DNA of 5,667 bases from Thermoprotei archaeon. GTDB taxonomy: Archaea > Thermoproteota > Methanomethylicia > Nezhaarchaeales > WYZ-LMO8. Shown piece by piece: positions 1 through 5,667 of this stretch (positions are counted from its first letter, which is position 1; the number at the start of each line of letters is the position of its first letter). A program made the translations under genes and the position numbers. The DNA lies in the NCBI GenBank assembly GCA_003649565.1, contig QMSF01000071.1, positions 1 to 5,667 on the forward strand, written 5' to 3'. The notes under the pieces were generated by a model, which worked only from the letters and a program-made list of their open reading frames with translations, ran no database searches and was not told the DNA's origin.

Positions 1-122
1 AGCTCCAATACAAGATTTGCAATTAATATGCCTATGAATATGTAAACTATCGATTGAGCGAAATAGCTCATATACTTGAATATGAGCATTAATGCCACGT
101 CTACCGTTTGAAGCACCTCCAA
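1..122 (-). CDS. Partial membrane protein, N-terminal 40 codons, family uncertain (possibly YraQ/COG0701-type permease)
   Basis: An open frame runs off the left edge and begins just after the ATPase stop codon. It reads LEVLQTVDVA then LMLIFKYMSYFAQSIVYIF and a hydrophobic run ending GILIANLVLE, so residues about 11-38 form one or two membrane segments. Possible starts are TTG at 122 (preceded by GTGAG), GTG at 116, GTG at 98 or ATG at 89. A perfect GGAGGTG lies at 120-114, but the first start after it is 15 bases away, so the start is unresolved. The 4-base gap from the ATPase stop says it is cotranscribed with the importer. An opening helix followed by a small-residue-rich helix ending in an acidic residue recalls the YraQ/COG0701 predicted permeases, but 40 residues are too few to be sure. 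I am fairly sure it is a gene and unsure of the family. Confidence 0.6.
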   Translation of the reverse strand, partial: MEVLQTVDVALMLIFKYMSYFAQSIVYIFIGILIANLVLE

Positions 123-126
123 AGAC

Positions 127-903
127 TCACGTGGAGTCCTCTAATACTGGGACAACGAATTTTATGCCGTTCTGCTCTATCACTTCAACATTTACACCAT
201 AAACCTTCTCTAGATTATCTCGAGTTATAACTTTTGATGGTTCTCCTCGATCTACGACAATACCCTTCGATATAAGATAGACTTTGTCTGAGAACATAGA
301 GGCTAAATTGGGATCGTGAAGGCTCATAACTACAGCTAATCCTTCTTTTTTAGCCAAAGATCTTACAGTCTTGAGCACGAGTATCTTGTTTTTAAAGTCT
401 AAGTGCGCTGTTGGTTCATCCAGCAAGAGGACTTGGGGTTGTTGGGCTAATGCTCTTGCTATTAAGACGAGCTGCATTTCACCGCCACTAATTTGAGTGT
501 AAACTCTCTCTTTCAGATGGCTTATGCCGACAATTTCAAGAGTTTTCTCGGCAATAGCATAATCCCTCTTGGATGGTATGGAGAGAGCACCTATGTAAGG
601 AGCTCTACCCATAACAACTACGTCTATAACAGTGTATGGAAAAGGAGGTTTATGATCTTGAGGAACATGCCCCATTAGCTTAGCCAGTTCTCCTCGCTTC
701 ATCTTGCTTATATCCTTACCATTAACGTATACACATCCGGTCAAGGGCTTTAGCAATGCACATAGACATTTAAGTAAAGTAGTCTTGCCTGAACCATTAG
801 GTCCAAGAAGGGTAGCTACCTCGCCTTTAACAACCTCTATGTCTATGCCCTTAAGCACGAGCTCCTTCTCATACGAGAATTTGACTTCTTTAGCAGTTAT
901 CAT
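127..903 (-). CDS. btuD: ABC transporter ATPase, BtuD/FepC type (corrinoid or iron-chelate import)
   Basis: This is the cytoplasmic ATPase that powers the FecCD-type permease encoded just upstream. All nucleotide-binding motifs are intact. Counting from the ATG at 903 (258 residues) they are: Walker A GPNGSGKTT 34-42, Q-loop Gln82 in HVPQ, signature SGGEMQ 139-144, Walker B LLLDEP with Asp162 and Glu163, D-loop HLD 167-169, and the switch His196 in SLHDPN. The wording SLHDPNLA and the 258-residue length match the COG1120 BtuD/FepC/HmuV group. I chose ATG at 903 because it overlaps the permease stop as ATGA, with AGGGG 6 bases upstream; the in-frame TTG at 909 adds only two residues. The acidic C-terminus (about residues 228-258) is the usual family extension. 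The family does not separate B12 from heme or siderophore carriers, so the symbol is tentative. Confidence 0.93.
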   Translation of the reverse strand: MITAKEVKFSYEKELVLKGIDIEVVKGEVATLLGPNGSGKTTLLKCLCALLKPLTGCVYVNGKDISKMKRGELAKLMGHVPQDHKPPFPYTVIDVVVMGRAPYIGALSIPSKRDYAIAEKTLEIVGISHLKERVYTQISGGEMQLVLIARALAQQPQVLLLDEPTAHLDFKNKILVLKTVRSLAKKEGLAVVMSLHDPNLASMFSDKVYLISKGIVVDRGEPSKVITRDNLEKVYGVNVEVIEQNGIKFVVPVLEDST

Positions 904-1910
904 CCCCAACCCCTACCCTTAGTCTTCTTGAGGAGATAAACGAAGAAGGGTACACCAGACAATGTAGTTAATATGCCAACTGGCAATTCGTAGCTAGTTA
1001 GACTTCTAGCCAAGTCATCGGCTATTAGAAGGAAAGCAGCTCCAGCGGTTGCTGATAGGGGTATTAGCTTTCTGTGATCAGGCCCAATGGTCATTCTAAT
1101 CAAGTGTGGAACTATGAGGCCAACCCAACCTATAGTGCCTACTACCGAGACCGAAACAGCAGCTATCACTGTTGCTAATGAAATGATAACTATCTTGTTT
1201 ACCTCAGTATTGAGGCCTAGCATTTTTGCTTCGTAATCGCCCATTGACAGGACATTAAGCCTCCACGACATCAAGCTTAGCAGTATTATGCCTATTATAA
1301 TTGGAGCAAATGTAACGCTCACATCCTCCCAATTGGCTAGATATAGGCCTCCCATCATCCAATATACAAGGCCTTGAAGCTCATGAGGCTCTAAGAAGAA
1401 TTTAGCTATATATTGAAGAGCTGTGAAGAAGGCGCTAACTATGACACCCGCTAGGACAAGCGATACAACAGGAGTTTCACCTCTAACTTTAGCTATGCTA
1501 TAGGCTAAGAATACTGCTAGAAGACCGAAGAGAAAAGCCATTACCTGAGCAGAAAATGGGACAGGCACGAGTAGTGATAATGCGACGCCAAAGCTAGCGC
1601 CCCATGAAAGCCCGAGGATGTAGGGACTTACAAGAGGATTCCTAAATAAACCTTGAAGTGAGGTTCCAGAGACTGATAAGGCAGCTCCAACTAGAAGTGC
1701 AAGCAGGATTCTCGGCAATCTAATTTCCCAAACAACTATCTCATAAGCTTGAGGCCAAGGCGAATGCATCATAGGATTAAAAATCTTAGAGATAAATATT
1801 TGAAACACAGTTACAGGCGGTATCTCGTATCTTCCTATGAGAAGAGAAAAGAAGAAGGCTGGTATTGGTAATAGTGCAAGCACTAGTATCTTCGATTTCA
1901 AGGCTCCCAC
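900..1910 (-). CDS. btuC: FecCD-family ABC transporter permease (BtuC type)
   Basis: This integral membrane permease would form a homodimeric channel receiving ligand from the binding protein encoded upstream and driven by the downstream ATPase. It has 336 residues and about ten hydrophobic segments, the usual FecCD size. Family motifs are in order: RLPRILLALLVG from 64, SGTSLQGLFRNPLVSPYILG at 81-100, EAKMLGLN at 227-234 (the cytoplasmic region that couples to the ATPase), VGLIVPHLIR at 263-272, and ELPVGILTTLSGVPFFVYLL at 308-327. The start is GTG at 1910, which overlaps the end of the binding-protein gene by 13 bases. No good ribosome-binding site precedes it; a TTG at 1901 that overlaps the stop as TTGA is an alternative, with GGGAG only 2 bases before it. 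Either way translation is coupled to the upstream gene. The ligand cannot be read from the permease alone. Confidence 0.93.
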   Translation of the reverse strand: MGALKSKILVLALLPIPAFFFSLLIGRYEIPPVTVFQIFISKIFNPMMHSPWPQAYEIVVWEIRLPRILLALLVGAALSVSGTSLQGLFRNPLVSPYILGLSWGASFGVALSLLVPVPFSAQVMAFLFGLLAVFLAYSIAKVRGETPVVSLVLAGVIVSAFFTALQYIAKFFLEPHELQGLVYWMMGGLYLANWEDVSVTFAPIIIGIILLSLMSWRLNVLSMGDYEAKMLGLNTEVNKIVIISLATVIAAVSVSVVGTIGWVGLIVPHLIRMTIGPDHRKLIPLSATAGAAFLLIADDLARSLTSYELPVGILTTLSGVPFFVYLLKKTKGRGWG

Positions 1911-3202
1911 TCAAATGGGCTTGGTATCCCATAGACCTGCATGAACAGCTGATCAGCGTATTCTTGAATATTTATGTCACTGAACAACTCAGGGTGTATC
2001 CACTTTGCAAATCTTAAAGCCAATACCGCAACTTCGGGAGCCCAAGTGCTGGCTCTAGGATACTTGTAAACCCTTCCGTTTTGTACTGCTGCTATAGACT
2101 GCCATTGACTGTCGTTCAATATGTCCTCGACACTATACTTCGCTGCACCCCAGATGATAATGACATCAGGATTCCACTCAATTATCTTCTCAATGCTAAC
2201 TGTTGGGTACTTCTCATCAGGGAACTCTGGAGCTGCGGGGTTTACACCACCAGCTAGCTCAATAAGCGTATTAGTGACGCCAAGACCACCAGTGACCTTT
2301 AGCGGATTGCTCCATGTATGTAGGACCTTTGGCTTCTCTTCATCAGTTAAGCTGGCTGTTCTTTCTTTTATTAGGTCGAAAGTCTGGTTTATCAATGCTA
2401 TGAGTTCCTCAGCTCTATCCGTCTTATCAAAGACTTGTCCGTAAAGTCTTATTAAGCGGTAGAGATCATCCAAATCTGACAAGCTTATTACGATGCACGG
2501 TATTCCGAGATTTTCAATTTGCTCTACTGTTTTATTGGTTTTAACAGAAAAACCGTAAGTCAATACGACTTGGGGATTTAACGCTATGAGCTCCTCGAGA
2601 TTTAAACTCCACGGTGTTCCTGGTGATGGAACTGCAGTTATGTTTATGTCTTCTAAGGCTAGCATTATCGGGTTGCTATAGGCATAACGTGAGATCCCGA
2701 CAACGCTATCCCATGCACCCAAGGCGTAGACTATCTGATATTCCGCTAATACAACTGCTCGCTCGATCTTATATGGTATCTCTACTTCCTTACCTCTAAA
2801 GTCGATGACGCATCTAACGGCATTTACCTCAAGCTTATAGGTCTCTCCACCGATGCTTACAGTGACATTAGCAGGTCTGCTCACTTCGAGGTTTACTGTC
2901 ACTTTCTTAGTGCTACTAGCAGGAATCAACACATCCTCGCTATAGATAGTTTCTCCATCTAACTGAACCACAAGGCTTCGCGTTACATCAGTATCGTTTA
3001 GGTTCGTTATTTCAATGCTCAGCGTTGCCTGCTCTCCAACCCTATAGTAGGGCTTGTCGAATGACGCTGATAGAGTGAACCTATAAGTCCCTTGTGGTTG
3101 GGGTATGAGAAGGTATACGGCAATGGCTATTACGACGACAGCTATGATTATTGAGACTATTGTCGCTGTGGTCTTGGATGCACCTTTTCGTCCCAATTCC
3201 AT
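1898..3202 (-). CDS. btuF: Membrane-anchored substrate-binding protein with Ig-like stalk (BtuF/FepB, Peripla_BP_2 family)
   Basis: This extracytoplasmic receptor captures the ligand and hands it to the FecCD permease. Counting from ATG 3202 (434 residues): a basic N-terminus (GRKGASK), one hydrophobic helix at about 13-33, a beta-rich Ig/CARDB-like domain at about 40-127, then the two-lobed binding domain at about 131-427. Binding-domain hallmarks are VYALG near 158, LNPQVVLTYG from 208, NPDVIIIWG from 344 and FAKWIHPELF near the end. Glu154 and Glu315 sit where BtuF has the glutamates that dock on the permease. Six N-X-S/T sequons (Asn69, 112, 187, 223, 272, 363) fit an exposed archaeal glycoprotein. 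There is no lipobox cysteine, so the helix is probably the anchor. ATG 3202 is preferred over GTG 3211 because GGTGAG lies 4 bases before it. It is first in the transporter operon. The ligand is unproven: corrinoid is favoured by context, iron chelate is possible. Confidence 0.92.
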   Translation of the reverse strand: MELGRKGASKTTATIVSIIIAVVVIAIAVYLLIPQPQGTYRFTLSASFDKPYYRVGEQATLSIEITNLNDTDVTRSLVVQLDGETIYSEDVLIPASSTKKVTVNLEVSRPANVTVSIGGETYKLEVNAVRCVIDFRGKEVEIPYKIERAVVLAEYQIVYALGAWDSVVGISRYAYSNPIMLALEDINITAVPSPGTPWSLNLEELIALNPQVVLTYGFSVKTNKTVEQIENLGIPCIVISLSDLDDLYRLIRLYGQVFDKTDRAEELIALINQTFDLIKERTASLTDEEKPKVLHTWSNPLKVTGGLGVTNTLIELAGGVNPAAPEFPDEKYPTVSIEKIIEWNPDVIIIWGAAKYSVEDILNDSQWQSIAAVQNGRVYKYPRASTWAPEVAVLALRFAKWIHPELFSDINIQEYADQLFMQVYGIPSPFEWEP

Positions 3203-3206
3203 AACA

Positions 3207-3212
3207 CTCACC
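3207..3212 (-). promoter_or_regulatory. Ribosome-binding site that decides the binding-protein start
   Basis: GGTGAG complements the archaeal 16S rRNA 3' end and lies 4 bases before ATG 3202, the same spacing seen for GAGGTGA before the chelatase ATG. The GTG at 3211 lies inside this element, so it is unlikely to be the real start. Confidence 0.7.
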
Positions 3213-3220
3213 AGGTAACA

Positions 3221-3232
3221 ACTTATCTAAGT
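3221..3232. promoter_or_regulatory. Inverted repeat ACTTA-TC-TAAGT, possible operator
   Basis: Two perfect 5-base arms flank a 2-base centre. If one base is allowed to bulge, the arms extend to AACAACTTA and TAAGTGTT (about 3217-3234). It sits 22-33 bases downstream of the TATA-like element, at or just after the expected transcription start, and 9 bases upstream of the ribosome-binding site. That is a position where a dimeric archaeal repressor could block polymerase. The arms are short and the region is AT-rich, so chance is not excluded. It is too weak to be a terminator and lacks a T-tract. Confidence 0.35.
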
Positions 3233-3253
3233 GTTAGTAGCAAAATGCAGTTG

Positions 3254-3262
3254 ATTTAAAAG
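3254..3262 (-). promoter_or_regulatory. Probable archaeal TATA box for the transporter operon
   Basis: The minus strand reads CTTTTAAAT, preceded by a purine-rich GAAA that could act as the BRE. Transcription would start about 26 bases downstream, near 3230, leaving a leader of roughly 28 bases with a ribosome-binding site before ATG 3202. It falls in the only real intergenic gap of the window, just after the chelatase stop at 3277. This suggests the importer genes can be expressed separately from the chelatase genes. The match was made by eye. Confidence 0.5.
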
Positions 3263-3276
3263 CATTTCTAAACTCT

Positions 3277-5193
3277 TTAAGCTCTAAACACCTTGGCTGA
3301 GACCACTTTAGTTATGCTCTCAATGTATGATGGTGATGGATCTATGCTTATAGGAGGTCTTGTATCGTAAATTTCAAGTTCTATACCTTCTTTCCTTAAG
3401 GCTTGTGCTAGCATTAGTATTTCAGCTTCAATATCACCTTTTCCAAGTGGCACATTAGCCTTGCCATCAGTTATCAATATACCCTTTATGGTCAGCCACT
3501 TACTCTTCATTTTAGCTGTTCTCGCGAGCATGAGAAGCGTGTTTAAGGCTGATGCTAATGGAGTTCTTCCGCCAGTCGGGGTTTTATCCAAGGCATCTAT
3601 GAGGGCATCATATCTTCTAGTAGGTTCAACAACCACTTTAGCATCTAATCCTCTAAACACGATAAGTGATACTAAATCCCTTTTAACGTATGAGTCTTCT
3701 ATAAGCCTCCAAGCCAGCCCTTTGGCTATGCTAATTCTTCTTAATGCAGCCATGCTGCCGCTTGAATCTAATAATAATACAACAAGACGAGGGGCTCTGG
3801 CTTTTCTAACTTTTATTCGTATATCCTCCTCGTCTATGCGAATTTCGCCTTTGCTTCTTAATGAAGCTAAGGTAAGAGTTGCATTAATATCAACGTCATT
3901 AAAGGAAGCCTTTGGGGGAGGTACGTAAGAAATCGGGTATCCATGAGGATAACCTACAACCGTAATTCTTGCACCACGTGATCCTCTATTAAAGCCCATG
4001 TCCTGTAGTGATTGCCTTATTTGTTGAGGAAGCATTTTGACCTGAACATCTAAATCAGCTTTGAATAGTGCCTCAGCATTGCCTTGAGAATTCTGCGAGT
4101 GATTAGAGTCGCTTTTAGACTTCGTTGTTTCTCGTTTCTCATCATGGTGGCTATGCGTATGTTGTGGGCGAGCTTCACTGATAACCTTCTTTATCATATC
4201 TTTATCTACTTGATCGAAGGGCTTTGCTCTAAGCCTATGTGGAAGCGCTAGCTCCATGGCCTTTACAATGTCTTCTTCCGTTACTTCAAGTCTACCTTCT
4301 AAAGCTGCTATAGCCTTAGCCGCTTTGACCGTCACTATTTCGGCCCTATTAGTTCTAATACCCATCTTTATGACTGTTTCAGCAACCATCTTCAGAAGAT
4401 CATCGCTTATCTCGACCTTAGAAATTAGGCTCCTAGCGTTTTCAACTTGTCTTTTTATCTTCATTTGCTCATCTTTATATTCATCATAGAACGAATCAGG
4501 GTCTTTATTGAACCTCTCAACTCTTTTAACTATTTCGATTCTGAGATCTGGATCCATGGGCGCCTCAACGTCAACTGATAAACCGAATCTATCGAGAATT
4601 TGAGGTCTTAATTCTCCCTCCTCAGGGTTCATGCTGCCAACAAGTATAAACCTAGCTGGATGCTTGACTGATACACCCTCTCTTTCAACTATATTCCAAC
4701 CCATGGCGGCTGAATCCAATAATACGTCAGCTACATAGTCATCCAGCAAGTTTACTTCATCTATGTATAGAACGTTCCTATTGGCTTCAGCTAATAGGCC
4801 TGGTTGAAGGGCTCTAACACCTTCCTTAAGAGCCTTCTTTATGTCAAGCGTACCCACAAGCCTATCAACTGTTATACTTAACGGTAAATCAACAACTTTC
4901 ATCTTTCTACGAGCCTTAGGTAGCTCCTCTCCTCTCTTCAATCTCTCAAAGCATGAATCGCACATTTCAAGGGCATTATTGGGATTGCAATTAAAGGGGC
5001 AATCAGCTACGACCTCTATGTCTGGTAGGACATCGGCTAAAGCCCTTACTAACGTTGATTTCCCCGTGCCTTTATCACCTCTAAGTAGCACGCCGCCAAC
5101 AGTTGGATTGACGGCTGCTATCAGCAAAGCCAATTTGGCCTTCTCTAACCCAACGATCGCTGTGAATGGAAATACTGTGACTCTCTTATTCAT
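3277..5193 (-). CDS. Chelatase ATPase subunit, ChlI-ChlD combined (AAA+ plus vWA), partner of CobN
   Basis: This is the motor subunit of an ATP-dependent metal chelatase; with the CobN-type subunit encoded just upstream it probably inserts cobalt into a corrin ring in the cytoplasm. Its 638 residues hold an AAA+ module at about 1-340 with Walker A GDKGTGKST 39-47, a four-Cys insertion (Cys65, 69, 78, 81), Walker B LYIDEVN with Asp145/Glu146, sensor-1 Asn189, an arginine-finger candidate Arg202 in LDRFG and a sensor-2-like RTNRAEI near 280. A polar His-rich linker follows (341-371), then a ChlD-like segment (DINATLTLAS, EDIRIKVRKAR), then a vWA domain from about 468. Its MIDAS residues are complete: Asp476, Ser478, Ser480, Thr544 and Asp576. 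GAGGTGA lies 4 bases before the ATG, which overlaps the CobN stop as ATGA. Archaea are not known to make chlorophyll, so Mg-chelatase is a less likely role than cobaltochelatase. Confidence 0.92.
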   Translation of the reverse strand: MNKRVTVFPFTAIVGLEKAKLALLIAAVNPTVGGVLLRGDKGTGKSTLVRALADVLPDIEVVADCPFNCNPNNALEMCDSCFERLKRGEELPKARRKMKVVDLPLSITVDRLVGTLDIKKALKEGVRALQPGLLAEANRNVLYIDEVNLLDDYVADVLLDSAAMGWNIVEREGVSVKHPARFILVGSMNPEEGELRPQILDRFGLSVDVEAPMDPDLRIEIVKRVERFNKDPDSFYDEYKDEQMKIKRQVENARSLISKVEISDDLLKMVAETVIKMGIRTNRAEIVTVKAAKAIAALEGRLEVTEEDIVKAMELALPHRLRAKPFDQVDKDMIKKVISEARPQHTHSHHDEKRETTKSKSDSNHSQNSQGNAEALFKADLDVQVKMLPQQIRQSLQDMGFNRGSRGARITVVGYPHGYPISYVPPPKASFNDVDINATLTLASLRSKGEIRIDEEDIRIKVRKARAPRLVVLLLDSSGSMAALRRISIAKGLAWRLIEDSYVKRDLVSLIVFRGLDAKVVVEPTRRYDALIDALDKTPTGGRTPLASALNTLLMLARTAKMKSKWLTIKGILITDGKANVPLGKGDIEAEILMLAQALRKEGIELEIYDTRPPISIDPSPSYIESITKVVSAKVFRA

Positions 5194-5667
5194 CTTTTCA
5201 CCTCATTCCATATCCTATTAATGTTCGTAAGCTTCCTCTCCCATTCCTCATAGTCTTCGGGTGAAACTATGTTTATAGCCCCTCCTTGATGCATACCAGG
5301 AGTTGAGATTTGCTCCTCCATTAGCCCCTCGATTTCTCCGTAAACGCTTCTAAGCTTCTTTAGGGTGTCTTCGTCTGCCCTCCAAAGTCCTCTCTCTGCA
5401 GCTTCAATAAGCCTACGAGTTATCTCTTCGAGAGCCCAAGCATTATTATCCATAAACCACTTCCTCATTTCTTCATTCAATACGTAAGTTGATGTTATCT
5501 CGTTAAAGACCCAATCATCAACTATTCTTGCTGATGCGGACCAACCATACAAATGAAGTATCTTCTTAGAGAATTCTGATGCTCCTCGATATCCATGCTT
5601 TTTCATTTCAGAGATCCATAGAGGGTTTAGGAGCTTTGCCCTAACGATGCGCTCTATTTCGCTTTTC
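5190..5667 (-). CDS. cobN: CobN/BchH-family chelatase large subunit, C-terminal 158 codons (partial)
   Basis: This is the end of the large tetrapyrrole-binding chelatase subunit, which holds the ring while the AAA+/vWA partner drives metal insertion. The frame is open to the right edge; the first visible codons read KSEIERIVRAKLLNPLWISE and run straight into MKKHGYRGASEF, so the ATG at 5606 is internal. Family landmarks near the C-terminus are NPLWISEMKKHGYRGA, GWSASARIVDDWVF, NNAWALEEITRRLIEAAERG followed by LWRAD, and YGEIEG. Full members exceed about 1100 residues, so most of the gene lies outside. After the conserved end (EIEGLMEE) there are about 40 further residues. The stop overlaps the next gene's ATG as ATGA, so the two subunits are translationally coupled. 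Archaeal context favours CobN over BchH; a chelatase for another tetrapyrrole cannot be excluded. Confidence 0.93.
   Translation of the reverse strand, partial: KSEIERIVRAKLLNPLWISEMKKHGYRGASEFSKKILHLYGWSASARIVDDWVFNEITSTYVLNEEMRKWFMDNNAWALEEITRRLIEAAERGLWRADEDTLKKLRSVYGEIEGLMEEQISTPGMHQGGAINIVSPEDYEEWERKLTNINRIWNEVKR
5198..5204 (-). promoter_or_regulatory. Strong ribosome-binding site for the chelatase ATPase gene
   Basis: GAGGTGA, a near-perfect match to the 16S rRNA tail, lies inside the last codons of cobN and 4 bases before ATG 5193. It supports this start and allows independent initiation in addition to ATGA coupling. Confidence 0.7.

Noticed and set aside
1898..3211. GTG at 3211 as start of the binding-protein gene
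   Set aside because: This GTG is inside the GGTGAG ribosome-binding site that serves ATG 3202, and nothing similar precedes it.
3212..3276. Cobalamin riboswitch upstream of the binding-protein gene
   Set aside because: The gap is only about 65-75 bases with an expected leader near 28 bases, far too short for the roughly 200-base B12 riboswitch, and no conserved B12-box-like sequence is visible. The class is also rare in archaea.
3233..3280. Transcription terminator after the chelatase gene
   Set aside because: No GC-rich hairpin and no long T-tract is visible on the minus strand; short T runs such as CATTTTG are not convincing.
3461..3928. 155-codon plus-strand frame opposite the vWA part of the chelatase gene
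   Set aside because: It lies wholly antisense to well-conserved coding sequence, has no recognisable domain and no ribosome-binding site that I can see. The other plus-strand frames (such as 493-678, 704-922, 2121-2444, 2614-2799, 4256-4489 and 4841-5221) are rejected for the same reason.
5190..5606. A stand-alone 138-residue protein starting at ATG 5606
   Set aside because: The same frame continues without a stop to the right edge and its upstream codons (NPLWISE before MKKHGYRG) match the CobN/BchH family, so this is the end of a large gene.
3277..5667. Magnesium chelatase of chlorophyll synthesis
   Set aside because: The folds match, but the window looks archaeal, has no other chlorophyll genes, and lies beside a corrinoid/iron-chelate importer, so a CobN-type cobaltochelatase is the better reading.

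Overview
The window reads as archaeal, most likely a thermophile of the Thermoproteota or a related lineage. The signs are frequent ATA (Ile) codons, strong GGTGA-type ribosome-binding sites, a TTTTAAA TATA-like element where archaea place one, and an extracytoplasmic binding protein with an uncleaved-looking membrane anchor and no lipobox. This assignment is inference; there is no rRNA or marker gene here. All genes lie on the minus strand, so transcription runs from right (5667) to left (1). The plus strand carries only shadow frames.

Right half: a large-subunit chelatase of the CobN/BchH family enters from the right edge (last 158 codons) and overlaps by 4 bases (ATGA) the start of a 638-residue chelatase ATPase. 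That second protein combines a working AAA+ module (ChlI/CobS role) and a vWA/MIDAS module (ChlD/CobT role) in one chain. Together they form a two-polypeptide, ATP-dependent chelatase that would insert a divalent metal, most likely cobalt, into a corrin or other tetrapyrrole.

Left half: after a 65-90 base gap with a probable promoter and a small dyad comes a complete BtuFCD/FepBCD-type importer: an anchored binding protein, a FecCD-family permease and an ATPase, with overlapping ends. Four bases after the ATPase a further membrane protein gene begins and runs off the left edge.

The genes fit a corrinoid, cobalt or tetrapyrrole module: importer and chelatase side by side. The sequence does not fix the imported ligand (B12 or other corrinoid, heme or another iron chelate). 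The points most worth a second look are the single-chain I+D chelatase with a four-cysteine insertion and a histidine-rich linker, the operator-like dyad before the transporter genes, the stalked binding protein, and the unidentified membrane gene coupled to the transporter.
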